Assembly: GCA_015501605.1 (NCBI GenBank)
Contig: JADNRZ010000011.1
Location: forward strand, 620,001 to 684,000
Source: Panaeolus papilionaceus
Taxonomy: Eukaryota; Basidiomycota; Agaricomycetes; Agaricales
Direction: 5' to 3'
DNA: 64,000 bases
The notes under the pieces were generated by a model, which was not told the origin of the DNA, ran no database searches, and was given only the letters and a program-made list of their open reading frames with translations. Both the position numbers and the translations under genes were made by a program. Shown here in pieces: positions 23,901 to 35,974 of this stretch. The first letter of the stretch is position 1; each line of letters opens with the position of its first letter.

Positions 23901-23926
23901 AGTCTCATCAATTTTGCAAACCGCTG
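23901..23926 (-). repeat. Right TIR of outer mariner-like element
   Basis: Ends TTTTGCAAACCGCTG directly before TA; inverted copy of 12871-12896. Confidence 0.85.
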
Positions 23927-23928
23927 TA

Positions 23929-24780
23929 ATGAAAACCTCATTTTACGGTGTCAACCTTTCTCGGCATTGCAAAGTTCAATTGGGCTCCAATCCACCGAAA
24001 TTCTTGGGGATAGCTTAGTTTCAAGGACCTCATGTCTGAGGCGATCGGTCTATTCTTCTCTTTCAAGTGCTTTGTGTTTTGTAACTTGTTCGAGCAATGA
24101 AGTGTATAAGTATTGTAAGTATCTAGCAATGCTGCCTGTGTTATTAATTATCACCAGAAATTTTTATTTGTATCGGTCTTGTGCCTCTTTGTTTACTGGA
24201 TATTGGATACTGGATCATCATGTTGGCTCCGTACATTTGCAACCAAGATACAACAAATTTAATGAATATCCAGAAAATGAAACGCCAACGCCGACAGTCT
24301 AGGCCGCAGTAGGTTAATGAACGAACAGAAACAAGCCCTAGTCTTCCCACCACAGCCTGTCATCTACCTCCTCTGGCTTTTGCTTGCTCCAAACCTTGAT
24401 GCTGAGACAAGATCCTGGAGATCTGATTGCTTGAAAAGAGATATGGATAGATTCAGCCGTGTCACCTCTCCTATGTAAGAGTGAGCTTTTCGGATTATAG
24501 ATGCATGATCCGTAGTATATTTCTAGAGACTGAAAAGGGGCACAATGAGCCGTTCTCTGCGGCTTGTTGAGTATGGGTAAATATGTCAGGTCGTTCGACA
24601 CAAGGACCCAATGCTAAAACCCTAACGTAATCCAACCATTCAAGCAGGCCAGAGTACAAAAGCCATTCAAAACTTGATCCCCCTCACACGAACCGCATTT
24701 TTGCTTCTCAGTCTGGGTTCTCTGTCTTTTCTCCATGTGATGGGGTCAAGGTTTGACCAGCGACGAGTATATACAAGAGT
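23929..24780. other. Rest of F-box copy 3 upstream flank, then unassigned sequence
   Basis: 23929-24140 continues the flank interrupted at 12868 and matches 9145-9410 of copy 2 (GGTGTCAACC.., TTGTTCGAGCAATGAAGTG). From about 24140 to 24780 no gene or transposon end is clear. A minus-strand open frame at 24338-24601 (87 codons) has no recognisable features. Confidence 0.55.
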
Positions 24781-25021
24781 AGTGGAAGTGGAAGTGGCTC
24801 AATGGAAGTGGAAGTCGCACGGCATTACCTGGAGTGCGTATGTAATCGTGATCATCAATGAGAGTTAGGGGTTTCGCGCTGGTTGCTCATTGTTCTGTAT
24901 CGTAGACAGTAGGACTACAATGAATGAATAAAATTAATGACAATGAAAGTTGAATATTTTGCTCAACAGAGGTTGAATATTGACCACTATCTATCTACCA
25001 CATCGGCTACATTTACTACCT

Positions 25022-28000
25022 ATGGATAGCAATCCTGCCTTCATTGAGCGCTATCTGCAAGTGCTCGACCCCCAGATACTTTCTGAATATATACAGGAGG
25101 TACATTATCGGATGTGAGGACCAGTAATCCTTCGAATTAATTATTTTTTTTTCAGAAATTTCCTCCGGAATTAGTAGCACTAGGTTGCTATACTGCAGAA
25201 AATGCTCCAACATGGATTGACATCCAGGAACTCGTCATTTTCGCTGCAAAGCAAATGCAAAGAACCAAGCTGCGTGCATCCAGTGGGACACCTATGCCGA
25301 CAACACCTGCACGCAATGCTACTTTAAGCCAGACTGGCGAGCAGTCTAGGTTAACCTTCATGCCGACTCCCAGCAGATCAACCCAGGCATCTTCACAGTT
25401 ATCTGAAGTGAAAAGATCCAACGAAGCAATTGAATTATCCGACTCCGATAATAGTCTTGACATTGGGGGACCTACAAAATCGACACATTCCAGTCCTGTA
25501 AAACGAAAGCGAGACACACGTAGTACCCTGAGTTCTGACTCGGTGATGTGTGCGTTACGGTAAGTCTAGATATGAAATGAAATATAATAAAGTATGATGT
25601 GTGATGATATGAGGGTGGTGTGACGATGGGTGAGTAAACGCGACGTTGCAAGGTCGTGGGGTCTGCGAGTGCTAAGGGAAAATGTGGGAAATGAGAGGAA
25701 GGGTGGTGCCGAATGCACACAGAATGACGAAATACGAAATACGAAGACGACGAGGGACGAAGACGACGAACTGGGGCGAAACCGAGGTGAAAACTTGTCT
25801 ATTCTGTGGTGGAAATAGTGTACAGTAAATAAAGTACATGAGGTGCAGTGGTGCTACTACGAAGGTAAACTAAAAAGGAAATACGAATGAAAACAATAAG
25901 AAAGGAAAGGATTTAAGCAAAGTAAGCGCCAAAGCGTTTCAAGGAATCGAAAATAGAATGAAAAATAAACAAAATAAACGAATAGGGAAGGCACCGTGCA
26001 GTCGGGGAATGAAGGAGGAACAGTAAAATACCGAAAATGCGAAATTCGGAGGGATGTGGGTTCGGAGCTCATCATCGGAGATCGAGATCGTATCCAAGCC
26101 AAAGCCACAGGCTTCTAAGAAGACTTCCCGACTGAAAAAGAAGCCTCGACAACATGAAATTGTCACCCCAGTGTCCGACTCTGACAACAATCCTGAAGAA
26201 CTGGCTGATATTCGTGTAACAAGGCAGCTCAAAGTTTCGAAGCTTGTCACTATCACAACCATCCCATCGACTTGGACCATTATGAAAGGGGCCACGGCTT
26301 ATGTTCTAGATCTAAGAGACGATGGGTGGGAATGGAGTGATGCATCAGGCGAACTGCTTTCAATGGCATCTATCATTAAATCTCAGGTATGTCAATTTAA
26401 TTTACATCACCATTGTACAATTATGTAAAGCTAATATTTATTATCTTCACGCTCAGGATCAGGACGCATGGGGAGGTGGATCTGCTGGTCACACTCAAGC
26501 AGCGAAATGCCCTGCAGTGCTGATCTTGGACGGACAGAAGTGTCAGCTTGCTGAACACGAATGCCAAGGGATGGGCAACTAGAAAACGCCGTGCAAAGCC
26601 GTGCGCTGCCGTGAACCCACTACCATGCGCCACGGCGAATTTCATGGCTTTACACAGCTTTTGAACAGCTCCTCACTTGAGCACACAGTAGCACGGTAGT
26701 GAATAAATAGGTATTGTACTATTAGAGCGACTATTTTTCACGGCTTTCCGTGTCTCTTTACGTCTTAGACATGGTAGGGACACAGCATGCACGGTTCGTC
26801 ACGGTTCACCACGGCAGGGACACGGCTTTTCACGTCCTTGCACGGCGCTTCACGTCTCTGCACGGTTTTCAGTATTTTCAGCACGGCAGTGGCATGTCTC
26901 TCACAGTAAGCTACACGGTACAACATGGTTGATTGTATTGTGAACAGAGGTGTGAAATTAGGATAGAATGATAGATGTATTTCGCCTTTGTGCATCTAGC
27001 TTATATATAAGTGGTGGAATATCTATGTACCAAGATTTATGACTATACTATCAATAGGTTTGGTGACGAGTCAAAGATATGTAATGTAAGAATGAAATAA
27101 CTAAGCGCCGCACTGAGGCACGTGAGCAGGAATCTCGTCACCTGATTGATATACTTAGAAAGGGAACCCAGTTTCAGCTGCTGTTCCTAGGAAGAGCGTC
27201 TGAAACTCAGTAGCACTCGAAATGTTTGCATTTTATCCTTAATGTCTAATACTGGTGAGAGAAAATGGTCATCTCCCGCACTGCTCTTTCATGTCTTTGA
27301 ACAGTACTTCTTCAATTCCACACACCCTGATGAGCACTGCATCGATATCCCCATATTTTTCGATTTTTCCATATTTTCCCATGCATTTCCATTCGCATCA
27401 GCGCTTCGTTCACGCGTTGCGCGCTCTTGGTTTTCGTAGTTTTGAGTATTTTCTTTCTATTTCCATGATTTTACATAGTTTTACATATATTATGTCCCTA
27501 GTTTACAAAGAATAAAATTCTCTTTCTGCCCCCATATTTCATGCTCCGTCTTCGTATTTCATCTTTGTCGTCTCCCAGTGCCCGTGCGCACCTCGTCAGC
27601 ACTTATATTCTTCATTTTCATCATATTTCACTTTGTCTTTGCCCCCAGCTCACATTACACTGGTCTTTCCTTTCCATCTCCTGATCTCTTTCTCACATAT
27701 CGACCCCACGAACTCGTACTGTGTGTCAGTACCTTGCCTTTCCATTCTACCGGCTTATCCCTCAGTCACACCTTCACCACTGCTCACCTTTTCACTCAGA
27801 TAACCCCACGCACACACCAACGGCCATACATAAGGCATTGCACAGCACACTCACGGTACGCTGCACGGTACATGCACGGTACATGTACGGTTATGCACGG
27901 CTCGCTCACGGTTCCGCACGGCTTTGCATGGTACTGCACGGTCGCGCATGGCAGATCCCGGCTTTGCACGGCGTTTTACCTATGCCCCCAAGGGATCTAT

Positions 28001-30824
28001 CACTGTAGTGAGCTGGATATGTCACTGCTAGATGATTGTCAACGCTACACACCAGATGATGAAGAAATGAGAGCACTTTTCGAAGCAGAAAGAGATGTCA
28101 ATCAAGAGGAGGGTTCATTGCTGAAGATTCTTGCTGCTGCGTATGTTAGGGGTTATCTACTACCTCTATTCTGTATTGACATGTCTTTCATCTAGATTCT
28201 ACAAGGAAGCACTCAAAGAGCCATGTAAAGCGACACTAGATAACGGGAATCTGTGTAAAGGTGATCCTGTATATCGCAAGTTCAAGAAGCAGAGTCATTT
28301 TGGAAAACTGGGCTTTATTGGGTGTTCAGACTGGATTCGAGGGACGAAAGGCAGTCACAGGTTTCTCCCCATACCAAAGGATGTCAAAGAGGAACTTGTA
28401 GTTGAGCTCTTCGAATCAGAAAATGGAAGTTTTGCTTCTAGAGAGTTAAGTACAAAGCTGTGTGCTCGGGTACTCCATCCACGTAATGGCGCCAAAGGAT
28501 ATCAAGAATGCGGTAAGTACCTCTTAATTTAAAGTTTAAACAATTCATCAAGTCGCTAACACTGAATTTCAAGCATATACCCACATCAAGGGTGGCAAGG
28601 TAGTCCAAGGTCGTCTGGTACACCGTAAATGTCCTGCCAAAATCAAGATTTACTCTCCATTGGATCGAAAAGATCGTCGAGCAGTGGTCATGTTTTCTGG
28701 ATATCATAACCACCCACGGTTTCCTGCGACCAAGCTCTCACGTGAGGGACGAGATAAATATGAGGCTGCTATCCGGGCAAATGGTGCTTCTCGAACTACT
28801 GTACTGAAATGTGATAATGGTGTGTAGATTAAATGACAGTGCAATACAGTTTGAATTTACATGGTTAAAATTCTAGCACCCATAACTAAGGAAATTTTCG
28901 AAGGCAAGGCCCTTATGGAGGTTGATCCTGCATTGGGAATTGGTCGAAATAGGCGCCAGCTTGTCAAAAAGGCGCGTGTGGTTAATCTTCCTCATGGGGA
29001 TGAATTTGGAGGTGTGTCATGATGTATATTCCTTCGCGCTCATAACTGAGATGTTCATGCATTTAATGAAAAGGTGTTGCTCATATCAAGAGTCAGGATG
29101 ATTCCAAGCTGCCCAAAGAGCAACGTTATATTCACGAAATGCTATCTACTCATGATGGAGTTCAGATAGTGATCACTATGCTCTCATCACTCGCAGCCTG
29201 TATTCATGATGCAGATTCAACTCTGCACGACACAACATACACGCGCTGCTATGGTGAATGGAAGGAGTGGGAAGTCGTCATCTGGGATAAGCGGCTGAAT
29301 ATGCGTATGTACAACTATTGGAATGGCATCATCAGTTACTAAAATCACAATTTCAGGCCTCACTGTCGCACGCATCTACTCTACCAGAGAGACACGAAAG
29401 GCCTTTGAACAAATGTGGGCTGGGTTCTGGAGCACAGTTGAACGAGTAACGGGACAGCCTCTGAAAATGAAATTCATTGATGGTACTGGTCTTCGTGCCA
29501 TTCTCGTTGATGGCTGTAAGGTTCAAGTCGAAGGGTGTGGTGATGCGCTTCTTAAATTGATTGCTACTCGGCCACATGCATGCATCAAGGAAACAGACCC
29601 CAAGATTATCGTTCAGCACATTGTACGCACCTGCACGGTGCATTTGGAACGGTAAATAAATTAAGACTATTTTTTTATTGACTCAATACTTACATAACAG
29701 TTTATTTCTAGAAAATTAGACAGTCTTGCACAGTCAGTATCAAAGGAGGTCATGGATCGGATTCGAGGATTTCCATTCCTGAAAACTCAGGGAGAGTGTG
29801 ATGAATTCGTTGAATTCTGTCAGAATTCAGAGTATAAATGTGTGCGAGGTATGTCAGCTTTTGATGCACCAATTTCATTATGTTTCCTATCTGACAGTGC
29901 TATGACTTATTAGATTGGATAAACGATAAGAAGTCATGTCCATGGTTCATTCCATCTCTCAACCAATACATGAGCAAGATCCTGGAAGAGGATTGGCTTC
30001 TAACCCCTGGTGATACCAATTTAAATGAAAGCGCACATCCATTCACCAATCTTCACACTGGAATCAATCTTAAGCTTCTTGATGCGGTCAAAAACGCTCG
30101 AGTGCTGGATCTCGATGTTGCTGAAAGGATAGCACTTGCAGAAAAAAATTTCATCCTCCCTAATCATCGTAACACGAAACCAGAAAGGGATCATAACAAC
30201 CGTAAACGCCAAGAAGCGCGTGCACGAAAGCTTACAGGACGACAGGAAGCAACAGAAGAGGTTCTAGATATCGTTGGGGAATTATCAGCGTTGACAGAGG
30301 CTCAAAAAGGCATCAAGGAGCGTGCAAAAGAGGTACACCAAAGAAAGAAGGACATAGAGGTCACTGAAGGCATTCGAAGGAGCCCATTGAAACCCAGTGC
30401 ACGAGGAAAATTAACAATCCCAACGGAAAACGATATCCTACTTGGATCAGATGACCTTCCCATCCCGCGAGGTTCCGAATCTGGCTTCGGCGACTCAGAG
30501 AACCAATACGATTGTGATTACCTCAACAATGATACACCTCCGAGTCCAAGTCCACCCAGACCACCCCCTGTCCAAAGACCCCAAACTGCACTACCCTACC
30601 CTCGGCGCTCTTGGGCAGCAGTACCAGTCTCGTATCACACCTCCCTTGGATTAAGCAATACAAATATTGATGCTTCGACAACCTCCATCACTGCGGCTCC
30701 TCCTCAACACCATAACATTCAGCCTGAGGTTTCTGAGGTTTCTATTTCAGATTTGACCACCTTATATGGCGGCCGAGTTCCTAGCCTGCATGAATTGATC
30801 ATGCAATTTCCTCATTGTTCATGA
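25022..30824 (+). CDS. MULE-like transposase (agaric family; interrupted by two smaller elements)
   Basis: About ten exons join in frame from MDSNPAFIERYLQVLDPQIL at 25022. Segments in order: a linker with an acidic/serine patch (IELSDSDNSL), TAYVLDLRDDGWEW, a Cys/His region (CQLAEHECQG, then IYHCSELDMSLLDDC), the IGCSDWIRGTKGSHRFLPIP region, LHPRNGAKGYQEC, and the catalytic part. Likely DDE residues are the Asp in DTTYTRCYGEWKEWEV, the Asp in RAILVDGCKVQVEG and the Glu in NLNESAHPFTN. The C-terminus is coiled and proline-rich, ending QFPHCS. The arrangement fits a Mutator-like transposase family I recall as widespread in mushroom genomes. The coding sequence is otherwise open. The 26573 insertion introduces a stop (GMGN*), so this copy is probably inactive unless that element is removed. 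Confidence 0.72.
25544..26074 (+). mobile_element. 531 bp introner-like element, copy 1
   Basis: Flanked by TCGG at 25540-25543 and 26075-26078 (4 bp duplication), with ends TGATG..CATCA. Setting aside the element and one TCGG joins the host frame as SSDSEIEIVSKPK. Nearly identical to 41319-41849 (same length; I noticed three differences, all transitions). It contains GTAAGT at 25560 and a possible acceptor GGAG at 26064-26067. Splicing those sites would leave 16+7 nt of the element plus 4 nt of duplication, 27 nt in all, so the frame is kept and nine codons are added. The acceptor is not a typical YAG. Confidence 0.82.
26573..27987. mobile_element. 1.4 kb MITE with CACGG subterminal repeats
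   Basis: Ends are GGGCA..AAAACGCCGTGCAAAGCCG and its inverted counterpart, with a variable 5 bp near each tip. The 9 bp CCAAGGGAT is duplicated exactly at 26564-26572 and 27988-27996. Dropping the element and one duplication restores the transposase frame (ECQG joined to IYHCSELD). CCGTG/CACGG words cluster at 26585-26900 and again at 27835-27975, probably transposase-binding repeats. A 9 bp duplication points to the Mutator superfamily. No transposase. The middle (27540-27790) resembles 9640-9930. Confidence 0.88.
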
Positions 30825-31640
30825 AGTACATAAATTAATTCATAGTGTCAACGTTGGAGATCAAGCGCTCTAACTCAGGGTCAGTGCGTATGTCTTCAGA
30901 TGATATTCACGCTTCTTGTAATATTAGATCTTATATGAACTAGGATTTTGTGGGAACAGTCAAAGATTATTTATTAGCATACACGGTTGATGTATTGCTA
31001 AATATTATATGCAGGAGGGAAAAAATGAGCCCAGGTCAGAGTCGATAAGTATGAGCATTGAAGCGCCATTGGATAAGATAAGATAAGGTCAAATTCACGT
31101 GATCTCCTTGGGTGGAAGTGGAAGTCGGTAAACTCCGGCTCACTTCCACTTCCACTATTCTGGTCACGACTCTTCGTCGCTTCTGTTCGAGACTTTAATG
31201 CAAAGTAGCAAGTATCCTACATGCATATGAGCCTGAGTAGCGATGCGTAGCTGTCAATAGAAGTTGCGTACGAGGTCATGGGGTCGATGTGTGAGGGAGA
31301 TGAGCGAGAAGGAAGGGTCTTAGCCACAGGACAGTGAATAGACATGACATACGAAAGCAAGAAAGGGATTGCATATCTCTTATACATACATACATAGGCT
31401 GGGTAACCGTTAGATCTGGGTTATAGAAAAACATGGAAAAAGACAAGAAAAAAGGGCGTTATTTGGGGTTTTTTAAAAGGAAAAGCCATAAAGTAAACTA
31501 TAAAAACGTTCACAATGTTTGAGAGAGGAGATGAGCTAAGAGAGGTAAAAGCTGTGGCCTCCTGACCGACACCAGTACACTTCAGGAAAGTCCAACGTGT
31601 GCCACATCGCGCGGATGTTGATCCAATTTAAAGCTGGGCT
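30825..31640. other. 3' end of the MULE-like region, then F-box copy 4 downstream flank
   Basis: 30825-31156 is AT-rich 3' noncoding DNA up to the GGAAGTGGAAGT repeats. 31190-31270 contains the TTCTGTTCGAG..AGTAGCGATGCG unit motif. 31280-31600 matches 9935-10330 (GTGAGGGAGATGAG.., GTTTGAGAGAGGAGATGAG). No gene. Confidence 0.6.
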
Positions 31641-31647
31641 CGTTGTC

Positions 31648-33192
31648 TCAATCGTCGAGGCTCCCGTTTCCAACTTGAAGCTGCAGCTTGAAGTTGAGGC
31701 GAGAATTCAAAGATGACCTTCTGAACGCCTGGAAAGCGGACTCGATGTACTCGTACAGGTCTGCCTGCATCTCTTCATCGGCGTTTGGTACGGTATGGGG
31801 GGTCCAAAGTGATGAATACAGATGCAAATCGTAATCCACCTGAGGAGAGGGAACATGGACGAGTCTATGAAGAGCGCCGTGTCCAATACTTTGAGCTTCC
31901 TTATCATCCCAAACAGTGCCAATAACTCTGTTGACTCGATCGTTAAACTCATCACCAGTTCTTCGAGGGATGCCAGGGAGTTGACGAGAGATAGAGCCTC
32001 AGATATGACCCTGATAGTGTCGTGGTATTGCGACCATTCCTTATAACCTTCGATGACAAATCTGAGGTGTAGAGTTTTGAGATTGCCAACACTGTGAGGT
32101 AGAAATTGATGGAGATTTAGATAAGGAAGGAATGAACCGTAAAACACTAAAATGGTAACTCCTGATGAGTAGCTTGAAAATAACGTTCCGGACGGGGACT
32201 CACTGTTGCAGTTGACATCCAAATAGTGGATGTTTGGGGCGTTCCGTAGGGTTTGATACATCACTTCTGCTTCTTGTTCAGATGCCGGCCTGATGGTAAG
32301 GTCTTGTAATTGTTCGAACAATTTGACACCCATCTTGGCAGATAGAAAGAGGGAAATAAATCCATGAAAGAGCCTTATGCCCATCATAACCCAAGGTGAG
32401 TTTCTGGAGACATCAGAAGGCTGAAATTAGCTGATCCTTGGAGTTGGGTGGAATCCCCCACGTTACTGAGCATACTGATAGCCTTTTTAAATGAGAGAGG
32501 AAACCGAGGAACGCGTATGATAGGTTCCCGACACTCCTTAGCTTGAGACTCTCAATTTTGGACGTCTTCAGGACTATGTTGGAGACCGGCTGTGGTTGCC
32601 AATCAGCGCAACCACATATTATCAAAGCGAGTGATTTCAGGTTGGGACAAGACAAGAGCATTGCTGAAGGAATGTCATAGATGCCTGAAAGGGTCAAGTC
32701 TACCAGTGACGTTGAGGATATGCAGGCCTCCCATAAACGGCACAAAACGAAATCGCCCGTGCAAAGATCATCGAGCTTGAGTGAAGCTATCACAAGCGTC
32801 GGTACGCTGATGAAAATGGAACGCACATTGGGAAGTGCGAGAAGGGTAGAAACATTTTGATCTGGAATATGGCCTACTTGTAACCCCACTGTGACCGTGT
32901 AACGAATGTTCTGGACATACATAGGACGCTATCTTTGGATGTGCAACGATTGCTTGAACAATTCCTTTTCCGGGTCCAGAGCTCAATAAACGTTTTGAAT
33001 CAACAGTTGCGGATTTGAACAAGTACGCCTGACAGATTGGCACCCATGCCCTACAAACGAGACTACATTGTCGAAGAACTTTGATGTTGAGAACAATGTA
33101 GTCATCATTTAGCTGCGAATAAGCGAGGTTTTTCAATATGAGATGAATATTTCGAGAGGAAACATGGGACGTTGTAACGTTGATGAGGTCAT
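31648..33192 (-). pseudogene. F-box-like protein, tandem copy 4 (several frameshifts)
   Basis: Begins MTSSTLQRPMFPLEIF at 33192 and then loses frame: a missing base at about 33147 (GAGATGAATATT versus GAGATGGAATATT in copy 1) leads to a stop after EIFISY. The F-box core resumes in another frame (LAYSQLNDDYIVLN, CSLVCRAWVPICQAYLF). A 4 bp ACAT repetition at about 32915-32922 shifts it again, and a further break lies around 32390-32420. The C-terminal region (LKTLHLRF, LKVLDTALF) is recognisable to 31648. Clearly dead, and more diverged from copies 1-3 than its upstream flank is. Confidence 0.85.
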
Positions 33193-33646
33193 GTTGTATT
33201 TCTCCTTCGTATGCAGTGTTGGCGGGTGATGACTCTGAAATGACTCATGACTCTCCCACAAACCATTTTCAAGGATTGGTACCGGGTGTTTCCGAGAGCC
33301 CCAAATTCTTACCTGAGAAATGACACTCACATCGATATGTGATATAAGGTAATTACAATGTAGTGACTTTGTTGATCCATGGACTAGCTACAACATAATG
33401 ACTGAGTGTGATCCATGGACCGCCATGGATTTCCTACATTTTGGGTAACTACACTAAATAGTTATTTCATTAGATAGAATATAAGTGAATTAATTATTAC
33501 TAGTAGGTGGGCGGGTTGGGTAGGGTGGATTTCCGAGTGAGCGGCGGGTGAGCTGGAATGGGTGGATTGGTAGTTTTCCAAGGGAATGGGAGGGGGGTAG
33601 CAGGTAGGTTGGGGTGGGTGGGTAGTAGTGGATTGGGGTGGATTGG

Positions 33647-34460
33647 GAGATTTCCGCGGAAATGGGGGGAGGTTGGGGGGTGGTTTGGGGTGAGTTTATT
33701 GTAGTGGATTAGGTTGGAGTGGGCACATTGGGGTGGGTGGGTAGTAGTGGAATAGGGTGGATTGGTAGATTTCCGCGGAAATGGGGGGTGGGGGGTGGTT
33801 TGAGGTGAGTTTATTGTAGTGGATTAGGTTGGATTAGATGAATTTACAAGGGAATGGGCAGGTAGGGATGGGGGGATTTTTATATTTCCGCGGAAATGGG
33901 TGAATTTGATAAATGGATTTGTTGAATTTCCGTGGAAATGGGCAAATTTAGACATTTTAAATACATGGATTTTTGAATTTCCGCAGAAATGGGGGAATTT
34001 AGAGATTTTTAAATGCATGGATTTTTTGAATTTCCGCGGAAATGGGTGAATTTAGACATTTTCAATGCATGGATTTTGGATTTCCGCGGAAATGGGGAAT
34101 TTTGAAAATGGTGGATTCTTGAATTTCCGCGGAAACAGGTAAATTTGGAGATTTTCAAATGCATGGATTTGTTAATTTCCGCGGAAATGGGTGAATTTGG
34201 AGGTTTTTAAATACATGGATTTTTGAATTTCTGCGGAAATGGTGATTCAATTTTGTAGATTTCCGCGGAAATGGGGAATTTGGAAATGGTGGATTCTTGA
34301 ATTTCCGCGGAAATGGGTGAATTTGGAGATTTTCAAATGAGTGGATTTGTGAATTTCCGCGGAAATGGTGGACTTGTTAATTCGTGAGCAAAGGTTCCGC
34401 GGTATCGGAAATTCATTCCAATATTGAAATGAGTCAATTGTTGAACTTCCGCGGAAATGG
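33647..34460 (+). repeat. TTTCCGCGGAAA array, left arm of FB-3
   Basis: The self-complementary 12-mer recurs at about 33652, 33770, 33886, 34031, 34081, 34123 (one-base variant end), 34175, 34260, 34302, 34353 and 34446. Variants lie between (CCGTGG, CCGCAG, CTGCGG). Spacing is often 40-60 bp and most copies are followed by TGGG. A mirrored set fills about 36866-37670. Confidence 0.85.
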
Positions 34461-35350
34461 TGGATTTTCTGTGGAATTGGGTGCATGCCATTCATAGATT
34501 TCCACAGAAGAGGTGGATATTAACAAACTATAACCCAAGGGTGTTGCAAACATTGTCAGCAAATAAGCAGAAGTAATTAACTCCTGCAGGTTGGGAAATA
34601 AGTTTACAATTAAATTCTGACCCAGTACCATGTACCCGCGGGTAGTCTTTACAAAATGAATCCAAAATCATCCAAAACGAGCAACATTTGGCAGAGATAC
34701 TAATATTTCAAGCATTTTCTGCTTGATTTTACACTGTTTCAGGCGCTCTTGGACCTGTTTTGAAGTCCGCGGGTACACCAGCTTTCATTCATGACCTGGT
34801 ACCATGTACCTGCCAGTATTCCGCCCGAAACAAGTCCCAAATCATTCAAAACGGCTGTCATTTAGCTAAGATATCCATGCTTTGAGGATATTATGCTCAA
34901 TTCTGCACCGTTTTGGGCGCTCCAGGGCTTGTTTTGAAGCCCGCGGGAACACCAGAATACAACCAGAAACATATCAGACCGTTTACTTCATCCACCCCCA
35001 GGTGGAAAAGCAATATTGATTGAGGAAAAGGCAGAAATCATCATACCTGCAGGCAACAAGGTGTATTAAAGTATGTTTTCCCGCAGGTAGCCCACATTTC
35101 ATCAAACAACACCCTATCTAACTCTGGCATAAATTAGATGTAACTCCCTCAGTTCTGCATTATTTTGAGTGATATTGGGCTTGTTATGAGCAGATTATCT
35201 ATGGCTACAATATGGTATGTATATTCAGGTGTTTAGAGAATGATAGCAGTTGATCTTTGCGATATTTCCTCTTTTACAGGTACCCCTCTCAGCCCTACAT
35301 CATAGATAAGGATATTTTTGGCAATAGAGAGCATTCAAATAATGCTGATG

Positions 35351-35974
35351 TTCTAAATTTTAGACTTGAATTGTGTTCTACATGTTTCATTCACAACAAA
35401 GTTCCAGAATACACCTGACAGACAAGGACTGGACAACTATTTTACAGGATATGGTTCCAATGTACCATATTACATCCATTTTTGTAGCTTATATGACTGA
35501 TACGTAGGATTAATGACCAAGAAAGAAGGAAACAAGAGTCAGAAGCAATTCTTAATGATATCTTGAGACTTTCTTCAACAAAAGTACCAAAGAAAACACC
35601 CACCAGACAATGGTGAGACAATGGTTAGACAGGATGCAGTTGAAACAGAAGCATAAGTCTCTTCTTCCACCTGTTAAAACAACAAAAGGGAAAGAGAATA
35701 TTGCATGGAGACTAAGAATCATAACATGTAGAACATATCTTGTCTCAAATATGATCATATTACTGTCAAATGTTGCTTCTAGAACATCCTCCCCTCTTGT
35801 TGTATCATTGTCCAATATATCACCCATATAAACCTGATAAATGAGTCACATGTACTGTGGTTTCGCTATATTCTGTCATCCAGTTGTCTAACCATTAGCT
35901 CTTGTGAGTGCACTAGGGCCTTCTTTGTTGACAATACTTGCATATCTCGATGAGATACAGCAATTTGTTATATC
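35351..35974. other. FB-3 loop, noncoding
   Basis: This is the only part of FB-3 not in the inverted arms. Short open frames at 35552-35831 on both strands have no recognisable features. Confidence 0.6.

Larger units (their letters stand above)
12871..23926. mobile_element. Outer Tc1/mariner-like shell (TA-flanked, non-autonomous, carries nested elements)
   Basis: The ends are a 26 bp inverted repeat with one mismatch (12871-12896 and 23901-23926, starting CAGCGGTTTGCAAAA), each bordered by TA (12869-12870 and 23927-23928). F-box copy 2 gives the empty site: CCCGTCTTTAATTCAATGAAG at about 9131 lines up with CCCGTCTTTAAT on the left (12857-12868) and ATGAAAACC on the right (23929 on). CAG-starting TIRs with a TA duplication are the mark of Tc1/mariner elements. 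No transposase was seen. Most of the 11 kb between the ends is later insertions. Confidence 0.85.
24781..31156 (+). mobile_element. Candidate MULE-type transposon around the transposase gene
   Basis: The transposase gene at 25022-30824 is framed by AGTGGAAGTGGAAGTG at 24781 and its reverse complement ending at 31156. Further GGAAGTGGAAGT copies lie just inside each end. These could be short TIRs. Both outer flanks contain F-box unit sequence, consistent with an insertion between units. I found no clear 8-11 bp target duplication beside these repeats, so the boundaries are tentative. The element carries an introner-like insertion (25544-26074) and a MITE (26573-27987). Confidence 0.5.

Noticed and set aside
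26060..26428. MWVRSSSSEIEI.. as an independent gene start
   Set aside because: The first residues come from the 531 bp element; the rest is the continuing transposase exon.
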